Assembly (NCBI GenBank): GCA_038240015.1 | Contig: JBBSEF010000005.1 | Location: forward strand, 1-64,000 | Source: CAHJXF01 sp038240015 | Lineage (GTDB): Bacteria > Pseudomonadota > Gammaproteobacteria > Burkholderiales > Burkholderiaceae_D | Length of the DNA: 64,000 nt | Direction: 5' to 3' | Shown here: positions 25,694 through 33,339 of the stretch, in pieces | How positions within the stretch are numbered: the first letter of the stretch is position 1 | How the letters are laid out: the number at the start of each line of letters is the position of its first letter | Notes under the pieces: generated by a model | Seen by the model: only the letters and a program-made list of their open reading frames with translations | Told to the model about the DNA's origin: nothing | Database searches by the model: none | Made by a program: the position numbers and the translations under genes

Positions 25694-27229
25694 TCAGCGT
25701 ATGAACTGATGCCAGTCCTCATCGAAGTAACGCACCAGCGACTGGTTATCCAAACGATTGGCTTCGACCTGCGGTCGCGGCATGTCGGCTGCGAAGCGGA
25801 ACATGTCGCGCGTCGTCTCGGCATCGAGAAAGCGCATCGTCAATCGATAGTGCTCGGGTGGCGCGAACGCCGCGTCCTTCGATGCGATCACGAAGCCCCA
25901 TTCACCGAACGACGGCACATACGCGTGATACGGCCAGGTCTTGAAGCCCGCTTCCTTCAGCGTCGCGTCGATGGACCAGTACGCGCGCGGCGCGAAGTAG
26001 GGCGAGGTCGATTGCACGACCACGAGGCCGCGCGCCGCGACGTGCCGCGCGAGGCCGCGATAGAACGGCACCGAGTAGAGCTTCCCGAGCGAGAAGTTCG
26101 ACGGGTCGGGGAAGTCGACGATCACCGCGTCGAACATCGCGTCGCCCGCGCCGTCGTTTCCATTGGCGCCCGCGTCCTCCAGCCATCGCGCCGCGTCCGC
26201 ATTGACGACCGTCACGCGCGAGTCCGAGAACGAACCCTTGTTCAACGCGACCAGTGACTCGGAGTGCGTGAAGAGGTCGGTCACGCGGCTATCCAGATCG
26301 ACCAGCGTGACGCGTTTCACATTCGCGTAGCGCAGCACTTCACGCAATGCGAGCCCATCGCCGCCGCCGAGTATCAACACCGATCTCGCCCATGGAAGCG
26401 ACTCCATCGCCGGATGCACCAGCGCCTCGTGATAGCGATGCTCGTCGCGTGACGAGAACTGCAAGTTGCCGTTGATGTAGAGCCGCAGATCGTCCTTCCA
26501 GCGCGTCACGACGAGGCGCTGATACGGCGTCGTGATCGCATGCACGATCTCGTCGCCATACATGCCGCGCTCGGCCCAATGCGTGAGCATATCGGCGAAC
26601 ACGAAGCCCGCGACCAGCACCACCGCGACACCCGACGCGCGCAGGATGCGCCCGCTCACGTTGGTCAGTTGATTGCGAAATCGATGGATGGTCCAGAACG
26701 CGATCGCCACATTCGCGATGCCGAACAAGAGCGCAGTGCGCGACAGACCGAGCCGCGGCGCGAGCAGCAGCGGAAACAGCAGCGACACCGCGAGCGCGCC
26801 GAGATAGTCGAAGGTCAAGACGCGACTCACAAGATCGGAGAATTTTGTTTCTCCCGTGTTGAGCGCGCGCATCACCAGCGGAATCTCCATGCCGACCAGG
26901 ACGCCGATCGCGAACACCAACACGTAGAGCACCGAGCGAAACGGCGTCGAGAGCCACGCGAACACGATGAACAGCACCATCGCCGACAGCCCGCCCAACA
27001 GACCGACCAGCAATTCGATATCGACGAAGCGCGACAACACGTCTTCGTCCTTCACATAGCGCGACAGGTGCGAGCCCACGCCCATCGCGAACAGATAGCA
27101 GCCGATGATGGTCGAGAACTGCAGGATCGAATCGCCGAGTAGATAGCTCGACAGCGCGCCGGCGATCAGCTCGTACGCGAGCCCGCACGAGGCGACGACG
27201 AAGACGGCGAGGATGAGGAGGGAGGGCAT
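25694..27229 (-). CDS. Membrane-embedded spermidine synthase-like protein
   Basis: The 511-aa protein has about seven transmembrane helices in residues 1-215 fused to an aminopropyltransferase-type Rossmann domain. The SAM-binding motif LILGGGDGLALRE is at about 286-298, VDLDSRV gives the acidic ribose ligand, and VIVDFPDPSN at about 369-378 retains two aspartates at the place of the catalytic loop in spermidine synthases. The LYSVPFY motif follows. Multi-span SpeE proteins of this type are known, but their product is unsettled. The start at 27229 has only a weak ribosome site. It sits between the NYN gene (18 bp upstream) and the FAD gene, in a probable four-gene unit. Confidence 0.86.
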   Translation of the reverse strand: MPSLLILAVFVVASCGLAYELIAGALSSYLLGDSILQFSTIIGCYLFAMGVGSHLSRYVKDEDVLSRFVDIELLVGLLGGLSAMVLFIVFAWLSTPFRSVLYVLVFAIGVLVGMEIPLVMRALNTGETKFSDLVSRVLTFDYLGALAVSLLFPLLLAPRLGLSRTALLFGIANVAIAFWTIHRFRNQLTNVSGRILRASGVAVVLVAGFVFADMLTHWAERGMYGDEIVHAITTPYQRLVVTRWKDDLRLYINGNLQFSSRDEHRYHEALVHPAMESLPWARSVLILGGGDGLALREVLRYANVKRVTLVDLDSRVTDLFTHSESLVALNKGSFSDSRVTVVNADAARWLEDAGANGNDGAGDAMFDAVIVDFPDPSNFSLGKLYSVPFYRGLARHVAARGLVVVQSTSPYFAPRAYWSIDATLKEAGFKTWPYHAYVPSFGEWGFVIASKDAAFAPPEHYRLTMRFLDAETTRDMFRFAADMPRPQVEANRLDNQSLVRYFDEDWHQFIR

Positions 27230-27247
27230 GCGCCGTCCGCAGGCGAT

Positions 27248-28033
27248 TCAAGCGCGCTTGCGACGTCGTTTCTGCGCAGCAGGTGGCGCGGCGGCTTGCG
27301 AAGCAGCGGCCTGCGCACCCGCCTTCAGTCGCAGCGTCAGCATCGCGCCGCCCGATGCATCGGTCGATTCCTTGATCTCGATGAAGGCTTGCTTGCGAAC
27401 CAGGTCGCTCAGCTTGCGGAACCCGTAGAGCCGCGTATCGAACGACGGATTGTTCTTCGCCATGTATGAACCCACCGCCGATAGCGAGGCCCATCCGTTG
27501 TCGCGCGACACGGCGTCGAATGCCTGACGCAATGCGTGCTCGAGGTCGGGGATGTCTTCGATCGCTTCGGCTTCGACCGCCGCCGCGCCGCCTCGCTTCA
27601 AGACTTCGAAGAAGATGAAGCGATCGCATGCGGCGCGAAAAGCTTCGGGCGTCTTGCGCTCGCCGAGCCCGTACACCAGCCGGCCCGACTCGCGCAGCCG
27701 CGTGGCCAGGCGCGTGAAGTCGCTGTCCGACGACACGATGCAGAAGCCGTCGACGTTGCCAGCATAGAGCAGGTCCATCGCATCGATGATCAGCGACGAA
27801 TCGGTGGAGTTCTTGCCGCGCGTGTACGCGAACTGCTGGATCGGCTGGATCGCATGCTGGTTCATGTGCTCCTTCCAGCCGGCGAGGTTCGGCGTGGTCC
27901 AGTCGCCGTAGGCGCGCTTGATGTTGGCGATGCCGAACTTGGCGATCTCTTCGAGCAGCTCCTTGATGACCGAGGCCGAGGCGTTGTCGGCGTCGATCAG
28001 CACGGCGAGCTTTGGGTTGTCTATGGTGCTCAT
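27248..28033 (-). CDS. NYN-domain ribonuclease-like protein with C-terminal OST-HTH (LOTUS) domain
   Basis: The 261-aa protein has an N-terminal NYN/PIN-like nuclease domain. The acidic residues are in VLIDADNAS, in SSLIIDAMDLL and in SSDSDFTRL, which together form the metal site. The region from about 160 to 235 (EHALRQAFDAV to KLSDLVRKQAF) matches the OST-HTH/LOTUS RNA-binding module, and an Ala-rich then Arg/Lys-rich tail follows. The start at 28033 overlaps the upstream gene stop (ATGA) and removes a 21-codon extension of low quality. Its place in a membrane/polyamine cluster is unexplained; it may regulate RNA of the same system or simply be a neighbour. Confidence 0.85.
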   Translation of the reverse strand: MSTIDNPKLAVLIDADNASASVIKELLEEIAKFGIANIKRAYGDWTTPNLAGWKEHMNQHAIQPIQQFAYTRGKNSTDSSLIIDAMDLLYAGNVDGFCIVSSDSDFTRLATRLRESGRLVYGLGERKTPEAFRAACDRFIFFEVLKRGGAAAVEAEAIEDIPDLEHALRQAFDAVSRDNGWASLSAVGSYMAKNNPSFDTRLYGFRKLSDLVRKQAFIEIKESTDASGGAMLTLRLKAGAQAAASQAAAPPAAQKRRRKRA

Positions 28034-28473
28034 GGGAGATGCCCTTGTCGAACCCTCGCTGCGAGAGCCTTGTTCACGGCCGGATCGAAGTCGCACTCAT
28101 AGATCACCGGTTGATAAGCCCCGGACGCGGTCTCGAATTCCGCCTGGTCGCCAATGAAAGTAATCGTGCCTCGATCGCGGTCATGCCAGTTGAAGCGGTC
28201 GAAGCGAGGCTCCCGGTGCGCGGTGTCAGTCCATCTGACGCCGTAACCTGCGAGCTCCTCGATGTCGTGTTTGCAGTTTGCACTGGCTGCGGCGACGTTG
28301 CGTTTTCCGGCGCACTGCAAATCCGCAGCACACCCCGCATCAGCAGGCCTGGTTGGCTTCGCGGCGTCGGGAGCAACACGGTCGCGTTCGCCGAATCGCC
28401 AAATGCCGAGCGCGACGCAAAAGGCAATGAAGGCGCCGATCAGCCAAATGTTGCGCGAGGATGCAAGTGACAT
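28030..28473 (-). CDS. Single-span membrane protein of unknown function
   Basis: The 147-aa protein has one hydrophobic segment at about residues 10-27 (WLIGAFIAFCVALGI) and then a soluble domain with four cysteines (two in GCAADLQCAG, one in ANCKHDIEE and one in YECDFDP). The cysteines suggest an exported, disulfide-bonded domain. The start at 28473 is preferred to an ATG 12 codons earlier because that extension is Trp/Pro-rich and the hydrophobic segment follows directly. It overlaps the NYN gene by 4 nt. It is the first gene of the minus-strand half of the cluster and is divergent from the DUF350 gene. No known family is recognised. Confidence 0.6.
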   Translation of the reverse strand: MSLASSRNIWLIGAFIAFCVALGIWRFGERDRVAPDAAKPTRPADAGCAADLQCAGKRNVAAASANCKHDIEELAGYGVRWTDTAHREPRFDRFNWHDRDRGTITFIGDQAEFETASGAYQPVIYECDFDPAVNKALAARVRQGHLP

Positions 28474-28569
28474 GGTTGGCTCAGGGCTCCATACGCTTCG
28501 ACCATTCATCGGGCGATCGATCCCGCGATGATAAGCTCACCGCCCACGCCCACCGCAGCGCCTGAGACC

Positions 28570-28959
28570 ATGCTTGCTTCCATCATCAGCTACGCGATCT
28601 ACCTCATCGCCGCGGCCATCATGCTCGGCGTGTTCTTCTTCATCTACACCCGCCTCACGCCGTTCGATGAAGTGGCGTTGATCCGCGCGCGCAACGGCGC
28701 GGCCGCGTTGTCGCTGGGCGGCGCGCTGATCGGATTCTCGTTGACGATCGCGTCGGGGATCGTTCACAACACCAGCTTCATCGCATTCGTGTCGTGGTCG
28801 GTCGGCGCGATGGTCGTGCAGGTCGTCGTCTTTGCGATCGCGAGCCGGGTCCTTCATACCGTGCGTACCGAGATCGAAGCGGGCAACGTGGCGATGGGTG
28901 GTTTCATGGGCACGATCTCGCTGGTCGCAGGCGTCATCAACGCGGCCTGTCTGTCCTGA
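28570..28959 (+). CDS. DUF350 membrane protein (YjfL family)
   Basis: The 129-aa protein has four hydrophobic segments and the DUF350 features GVFFFIYTRLTPFDE after the first helix, then a middle helix with GGALIGFSLTIASG, and GFMGTISLVAGVINAAC at the end. E. coli YjfL is a relative; the function is unknown but recurs near SPFH and polyamine-type genes. Start 28570 gives the normal family length; an ATG at 28528 would add a Pro/Thr-rich tail. No clear ribosome site is seen for either. It is the first gene of the plus-strand half of the cluster. Confidence 0.82.
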   Translation: MLASIISYAIYLIAAAIMLGVFFFIYTRLTPFDEVALIRARNGAAALSLGGALIGFSLTIASGIVHNTSFIAFVSWSVGAMVVQVVVFAIASRVLHTVRTEIEAGNVAMGGFMGTISLVAGVINAACLS

Positions 28960-29143
28960 ACGGCGCCGAGTTTTCAGCGGCCCACTCTTTCATCAACCGC
29001 ATCGTCGCTTCATGCCCTTCGCCCGACGATTCATCGCGCGTCCATCGAAGCCGTGCGCTTCGTGAGCGCATGATGTCGCGCTTCGAGATGCCGGCCCTCG
29101 TTCGCGTCGCCATCACCCGTCATTTCTCATCAAGGAGCAGACC

Positions 29144-30181
29144 ATGAGTCTTGCCTCGTTCATCAAGAAACAGTTCATCGACATCCTCCAGTGGACCGAG
29201 GACAGCGAGGGCGTGCTGTCGTGGCGCTATCCGATGGAGGACATGGAGATTCAGAACGGCGGCACGCTGGTCGTGCGCGAGTCGCAGGTCGCGGTGTTCG
29301 TCAACGAAGGCCAGATCGCCGACGTGTTCGCGCCCGGCACTTACAGGCTGACGACGCAGACGCTGCCGGTGCTGACGTACCTGAAGAACTGGGACAAGCT
29401 GTTCCTGTCGCCCTTCAAGTCGGACGTGTATTTTTTCTCGACGCGCATTCAGACCGGACGCCGCTGGGGCACGCAGCAGCCGATCACGATCCGCGACGCG
29501 GACTTCGGCATGGTGAGGTTGCGCGCGTTCGGTTTGTATTCGTATCGCATCGCCGACGCCAAGATCTTTCACAAGGAATTGTCGGGCACGCGCGAGCAAT
29601 ACACGCGCGACGATGTCGAGGAGCAATTGCGCGGCATCATCCTCGCGACGATGGCCAACTCGATCGGCGCATCCAAGGTCAACTTCCTCGACATGGCCGC
29701 CAATCAGACCTTGATGGCGAGCCAGGTCAAGGGCGATCTCGTCACCGCGCTCGGCAAGTACGGCCTCTCTCTCGACGAGTTCAACGTCGCGAGCGTGTCG
29801 CTGCCCGAAGAATTGCAGGCGGCGCTCGACAAGCGCATCGGCATGGGCATGGCTGGGGACTTGAACAAGTACACGCAGTACCAGGTTGCGAACGCGATCC
29901 CGCTCGCCGCGCAGAACGAGGGCGGCATCGCGGGCATTGGCGCGGGCCTCGGCGCGGGCGTGGTGTTCGGTCAGACGATGGCGCAGTCGATGGCGAATTC
30001 GGCAAACGCGGGCGTTGCCAATGCGCAGAACGCGGCGACGAATGCAGCGACTGCCGCAAGCAACGGGGACGCGCCCGAAGCGCGGCTCGAGAAACTCAAG
30101 GGTCTGCTCGACAAGGGACTCATCTCGCAGGCCGACTTCGATACCGGCAAGGCGGAAGTGTTGAAGCGGCTGGTGGGTTGA
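29144..30181 (+). CDS. SPFH/band-7-type 'virion core' protein with C-terminal SHOCT domain
   Basis: The 345-aa protein has an SPFH-like core: GGTLVVRESQVAVFVNEGQIADVFAPG gives the first strands of the fold, and a coiled helical region with SLDEFNVASVSLPEELQAALDKR follows. A Gly/Ala/Asn-rich linker runs from about 255 to 300. The last 40 residues (ARLEKLKGLLDKGLISQADFDTGK) are a clear SHOCT motif, a short helical module often at the end of membrane-stress proteins. AAGGAG lies 6-12 nt before the ATG. No transmembrane helix is present. It is likely a peripheral scaffold partner of the DUF350 and DUF4178 proteins. Confidence 0.87.
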   Translation: MSLASFIKKQFIDILQWTEDSEGVLSWRYPMEDMEIQNGGTLVVRESQVAVFVNEGQIADVFAPGTYRLTTQTLPVLTYLKNWDKLFLSPFKSDVYFFSTRIQTGRRWGTQQPITIRDADFGMVRLRAFGLYSYRIADAKIFHKELSGTREQYTRDDVEEQLRGIILATMANSIGASKVNFLDMAANQTLMASQVKGDLVTALGKYGLSLDEFNVASVSLPEELQAALDKRIGMGMAGDLNKYTQYQVANAIPLAAQNEGGIAGIGAGLGAGVVFGQTMAQSMANSANAGVANAQNAATNAATAASNGDAPEARLEKLKGLLDKGLISQADFDTGKAEVLKRLVG

Positions 30182-30212
30182 CGCATCGTCGATAGTGAGC
30201 GCGATGCATACC

Positions 30213-30287
30213 CACGTCGCCCCGGCGAAGGCCGGGGTCCAAGTGTTTTGCGATGAACCTGGGTCACGGCCTACGCCGGGAAGACGG
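30213..30287. repeat. Two-armed palindromic repeat (BIME-like), copy 2
   Basis: The left arm is CGCCCCGGCGAAGGCCGGGG and the right arm, in inverted orientation, is GGGTCACGGCCTACGCCGGG, about 25 bp apart. The layout is the same as at 22051-22135. It fills the gap between the SPFH and DUF4178 genes. Reading the complement gives the peptide TPAFAGAT, as expected for this repeat type. Confidence 0.7.
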
Positions 30288-30300
30288 ACGCGCTGAACGC

Positions 30301-31890
30301 ATGCAGCAAGTCTCCTGCCCCACCTGCGGCGCGCCGGTCTCGTTCCGCTCGGCCGCATCGGTCATGGCGGTGTGCGAGTACTGCAAGTCCACGCTCGTCA
30401 AGGATGCCGAGTCGGTCAAGAGCATCGGCAAGATGTCCGAGGTTCTCGAGGACTATTCGCCGATCCAGATCAACACCTCGGGCACGGTCGATGGCAAGAG
30501 CTTCGCCGTTGTCGGCCGCATCCAGTTGCGCTATTCGGCGGGATTCTGGAACGAGTGGTATGTGCTCGACGATCACGATGACGGCGCGTGGCTGTCGGAT
30601 GCGTCGGGGCAATACACGTTCACGCGCGAGGTCGATGCCAAGACGCTGGCGCTGCCGTCGTTGCCGCGCTTCGAGAGCATCGCGCCCGGAACCCCGCTCG
30701 ATCTCGGCAAGGCGACCGACGGCAGTAGTCTCGTCTTCATCGCCAGCGACGTCCGCACCGCGCAGTGCACCGGCGGTCAGGGCGAATTGCCGTTCACGGT
30801 CGGCGCGGGATACACCGCACGCGTGGCGGACTTTCGGCGCGGCAATGAATTTTTGACGCTCGACTTTTCGGACGACGACCTACCCCCGTCCCAACCCCGG
30901 ATCGAGTCCGGGGCAGCCTCTTCCCCCAAAGGGGGAAGGAGCACACCGGTTGTGTATCGCGGCCGCTCGGTTGCGCTGGACGAAATGAAATGCCAGTTGC
31001 TGCGCGACCCCGAGTCCATCAAGGACCACGCGGGCCGCTTCAAGGGCAAGATCGCCAACCTCGAATGTCCGTCGTGCGGATCGGCGATCGCGTTTTCTCC
31101 GGGCGCAACAACGCATCTGTTGTGTCCGAGCTGTCACGCGGCGATCGATGCGAGCGGGTCGGTCGCCGAAGTGATCGCCGCCGCGCAGCGCGTCGAGGCA
31201 ATCCGCACCACCGTGCCGCTGGGAGCGACAGCGACCATCGCCGCGACCGCGTACACCGTGATCGGCGTGATGCGCCGCGCCGAAATCAGCGATGAGGCGA
31301 GCCAGTGGACCGAGTACCTGCTGTATGCGCCGCAGAAGGGATTCGTCTGGCTGGTCGAAACGGACGAGGGTTGGGAGCGCGCCGACGTGCTCGACGGTTG
31401 GCCCTATTGGTATCGCGCGGACCAGGCAGCATTCGACGGCGCGACCTACGACAAGCTCTACGACTACAACGCCGTGGTGCGCTATGCGGCCGGCGCATTC
31501 AACTGGAAGGTCGAGGTCGGCGACACCAACCACATCACCGAGTTTCAACACGGGCCGGTCAAGCTCGCCGCGGAAGCGAACGATGCCGAGTTGACCTGGT
31601 CGCGCTCGACTCCGGTCGCGCCGAAAGACCTCGCGCAGTGGTTCGGCAAGGAGGTCGATCCGGGTGCGCGTTCGATGTCCGCGGCGAAGAACGCGCCCGC
31701 GATCGCACCGCCCGGCGGCTTTCGACGCGCGGCGAAATGGATGACGATCCTGCTACTCGCCATCAACGCGATCCCGATTCTCTTTTCACCGGGGCGCGCT
31801 CTGGTGATCGTGATCCTCGCGGCCATCGGGCTCTACTTTCCCGCGTGGTTGCTCGACAAAGCCGCCGCGCAACGGGAGTCGCATGGGTAA
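30301..31890 (+). CDS. DUF4178 protein with two zinc ribbons and C-terminal membrane helices
   Basis: The 529-aa protein has two similar halves. Each starts with a zinc-ribbon (CPTCG...CEYC near residues 6-28; CPSCG...CPSC near 255-280), followed by a DUF4178 beta domain marked by FWNEWYVLDDHDDG in the first half and SQWTEYLLYAPQKG in the second. Two hydrophobic segments lie near the end (about 480-520). Start 30301 is chosen because it begins directly at the first zinc ribbon; the frame extends upstream only through a palindromic repeat. Residues about 194-215 are encoded by another palindromic repeat in frame. It overlaps the next small gene by 8 nt. Function is unknown; the neighbours suggest a membrane-linked complex. 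Confidence 0.82.
   Translation: MQQVSCPTCGAPVSFRSAASVMAVCEYCKSTLVKDAESVKSIGKMSEVLEDYSPIQINTSGTVDGKSFAVVGRIQLRYSAGFWNEWYVLDDHDDGAWLSDASGQYTFTREVDAKTLALPSLPRFESIAPGTPLDLGKATDGSSLVFIASDVRTAQCTGGQGELPFTVGAGYTARVADFRRGNEFLTLDFSDDDLPPSQPRIESGAASSPKGGRSTPVVYRGRSVALDEMKCQLLRDPESIKDHAGRFKGKIANLECPSCGSAIAFSPGATTHLLCPSCHAAIDASGSVAEVIAAAQRVEAIRTTVPLGATATIAATAYTVIGVMRRAEISDEASQWTEYLLYAPQKGFVWLVETDEGWERADVLDGWPYWYRADQAAFDGATYDKLYDYNAVVRYAAGAFNWKVEVGDTNHITEFQHGPVKLAAEANDAELTWSRSTPVAPKDLAQWFGKEVDPGARSMSAAKNAPAIAPPGGFRRAAKWMTILLLAINAIPILFSPGRALVIVILAAIGLYFPAWLLDKAAAQRESHG
30882..30943. repeat. Palindromic repeat, CCCCACCC/AAGGGG family, inserted in frame in the DUF4178 gene
   Basis: Two hairpins are visible: CCCCGGA-TCGAG-TCCGGGG and then CTTCCCCC-AAA-GGGGGAAG, preceded by the ACCCCCGTCCCAA lead found in the intergenic copies. 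It adds about 21 residues (from LPPSQPR to GGRSTP) between two beta strands of the first DUF4178 domain without breaking the frame. Confidence 0.65.
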
Positions 31891-32053
31891 GTTCATCCTC
31901 TATGCATTGCTCGTCGTGGGCGCGTCGTCGCTCTCCAATTGGGTGGCCATGGGCAAGAGCTTCGGCTCGGCCAATAGCGGCTACGGCTCTCGCGGGGCAT
32001 GGGTCGGTGGATCGAGCGGCGGCTGGAGCTCGTCGGGTAGCGGGCACAAGTGA
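31883..32053 (+). CDS. Small Gly/Ser-rich membrane protein (56 aa)
   Basis: An ATG at 31883 overlapping the DUF4178 stop opens a 57-codon frame ending at TGA 32051-32053. The product begins MGKFILYALLVVGASSLSNW, a single hydrophobic segment, then a linker with MGKSFGSANS and a C-terminal run dominated by Gly and Ser ending in GSGHK. The 8-nt overlap, the upstream GGGAG at 31874-31878 and the fitting codon use argue that it is translated. I recall similar tiny Gly/Ser-rich proteins next to DUF4178 genes, but cannot confirm this. It probably belongs to the same membrane complex. Confidence 0.6.
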   Translation: MGKFILYALLVVGASSLSNWVAMGKSFGSANSGYGSRGAWVGGSSGGWSSSGSGHK

Positions 32054-32069
32054 ACACGCGTGAGGCCCG

Positions 32070-32486
32070 GTGAGTGAGGCGCTGCCGCTGATGCCGGGCG
32101 ATGACGTGGCCACGTCATCGCATCGTGCGCGCGGCGTTCACTGGTTGATCGATTGCTTCGGTGTCGATGCGGCGCTCCTCGCCGATGCGGCCGCGCTCGA
32201 AGCGATGCTCTGCCATGCCGCGATCGACGCGGGAGCGCGAGTCCTCTTCCAGCACTTTCATCGCTTCGGCGCGGAAGGCCAAGCACTCGCGGGCATCACC
32301 GGCGTGGTCCTTCTCGCCGAGTCGCACATCACGATTCACACGTGGCCCGAACGCGGCTACGCCGCGGTCGATCTGTTCTTGTGTGGAGCGACGCGGCCCG
32401 AATCGGCGCTCGCGCATATCGAACGCGAACTCGCGCCTGCGCGCATCGTCACGACGCGGCATGAGCGCGGTGAATCTGCGTGCTGA
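32070..32486 (+). CDS. speD: S-adenosylmethionine decarboxylase proenzyme, class 1B (SpeD type)
   Basis: The 138-aa proenzyme should cleave itself before a serine to form the pyruvoyl group and then decarboxylate SAM to the aminopropyl donor. The cleavage motif LLAESHITIHTWPE is intact, with cleavage expected between E84 and S85. The histidine in the same motif and the cysteine in DLFLCG are the other catalytic residues of the family. The start is a GTG at 32070, 16 nt after the small Gly/Ser-rich gene. It is the last gene of the plus-strand half. Together with the SpeE-like membrane protein it supports an aminopropyl-transfer chemistry for the whole cluster. Confidence 0.88.
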   Translation: MSEALPLMPGDDVATSSHRARGVHWLIDCFGVDAALLADAAALEAMLCHAAIDAGARVLFQHFHRFGAEGQALAGITGVVLLAESHITIHTWPERGYAAVDLFLCGATRPESALAHIERELAPARIVTTRHERGESAC

Positions 32487-32499
32487 CTGTCCGGCCGGT

Positions 32500-33339
32500 T
32501 CAACGCCCCTTGAACTGCGCGGGCCGCTTGTCGCGAAACGCGCTCACGCCTTCCTGAAAATCCGCGCCGCGTCCGGCAGTCGATTGCGCCTCGCGCTCGG
32601 CCGACAGTTGGGCTTCGAGCGTGTTGTTCTCTGCCGCATCGAGGAGCTCGCGCGTGGCGATCAAAGCCCGGGTCGGCGCACTCGCAAGCCGCTTCGCGTA
32701 CGCGTCGACGGTGCTCGCGAAGTCGGCATCGGCGATGCACTTCCACACCAGTCCCCAGCGCTCCGCGGTTTCGGCATCGATTTTTTCGCCGAGCATCGCA
32801 AGGCCCGCCGCGCGCGCCCTGCCGATCCGCTGCGGCAGAAAGAAAGTGGCTCCCGCATCGGGCACGAGTCCGATGCGCGCGAACGCCAGCACGAAGCTCG
32901 CCGACTGTGCCGCGAGCGTGATGTCGGCTGCCAGCGCGAGGCTCGCGCCGGCTCCCGCGGCGACTCCGTTGACCGCGCACAGCACCGGCACAGTCATCGC
33001 GCGAAGGCGAAGGATCAACGGGTTGTAGTTGCGCTCGAGCATCACGCCCAGATCCGTTTCGCCGACGCGATGGGGGTCGATCACCGACAGGTCCGCCCCT
33101 GCGCAAAAGCCGCGCCCCGCACCGGTGAGGACCAGCACGCGCACGCCGCCTTCGCGCGCCGCCGAGGCTTTGACGCGATCGAGCGCGTGCTGGAGCTCGC
33201 GGAACATCTCGTCCGAAAATGAGTTGAGCTTGTCGGGGCGATTGAGCGTGATGCGCGCGACGCCGTCGGCTTCGGCGTAGAGGATGGTCGAATGGTTGGA
33301 CGAAGTCGCAGTGGACGAAGTTGCGGCGGATGCGGTCAT
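32500..33339 (-). CDS. Enoyl-CoA hydratase/isomerase, PaaG-like (1,2-epoxyphenylacetyl-CoA isomerase)
   Basis: The 279-aa crotonase-fold protein resembles PaaG over its whole length from memory: ITLNRPDKLNSF, LTGAGRGFCAGADL (first oxyanion element), NGVAAGAGASLALA, and GLVPDAGATFFLP with the acidic residue used by PaaG in isomerisation. The end, GVSAFRDKRPAQFKG, is also typical. The first 18 residues are Ser/Thr-rich extras. The ATG overlaps the stop of the upstream acetyltransferase gene (ATGA). No other phenylacetate-degradation gene is in the window, so the exact acyl-CoA substrate is open and the symbol is not assigned. Confidence 0.82.
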   Translation of the reverse strand: MTASAATSSTATSSNHSTILYAEADGVARITLNRPDKLNSFSDEMFRELQHALDRVKASAAREGGVRVLVLTGAGRGFCAGADLSVIDPHRVGETDLGVMLERNYNPLILRLRAMTVPVLCAVNGVAAGAGASLALAADITLAAQSASFVLAFARIGLVPDAGATFFLPQRIGRARAAGLAMLGEKIDAETAERWGLVWKCIADADFASTVDAYAKRLASAPTRALIATRELLDAAENNTLEAQLSAEREAQSTAGRGADFQEGVSAFRDKRPAQFKGR

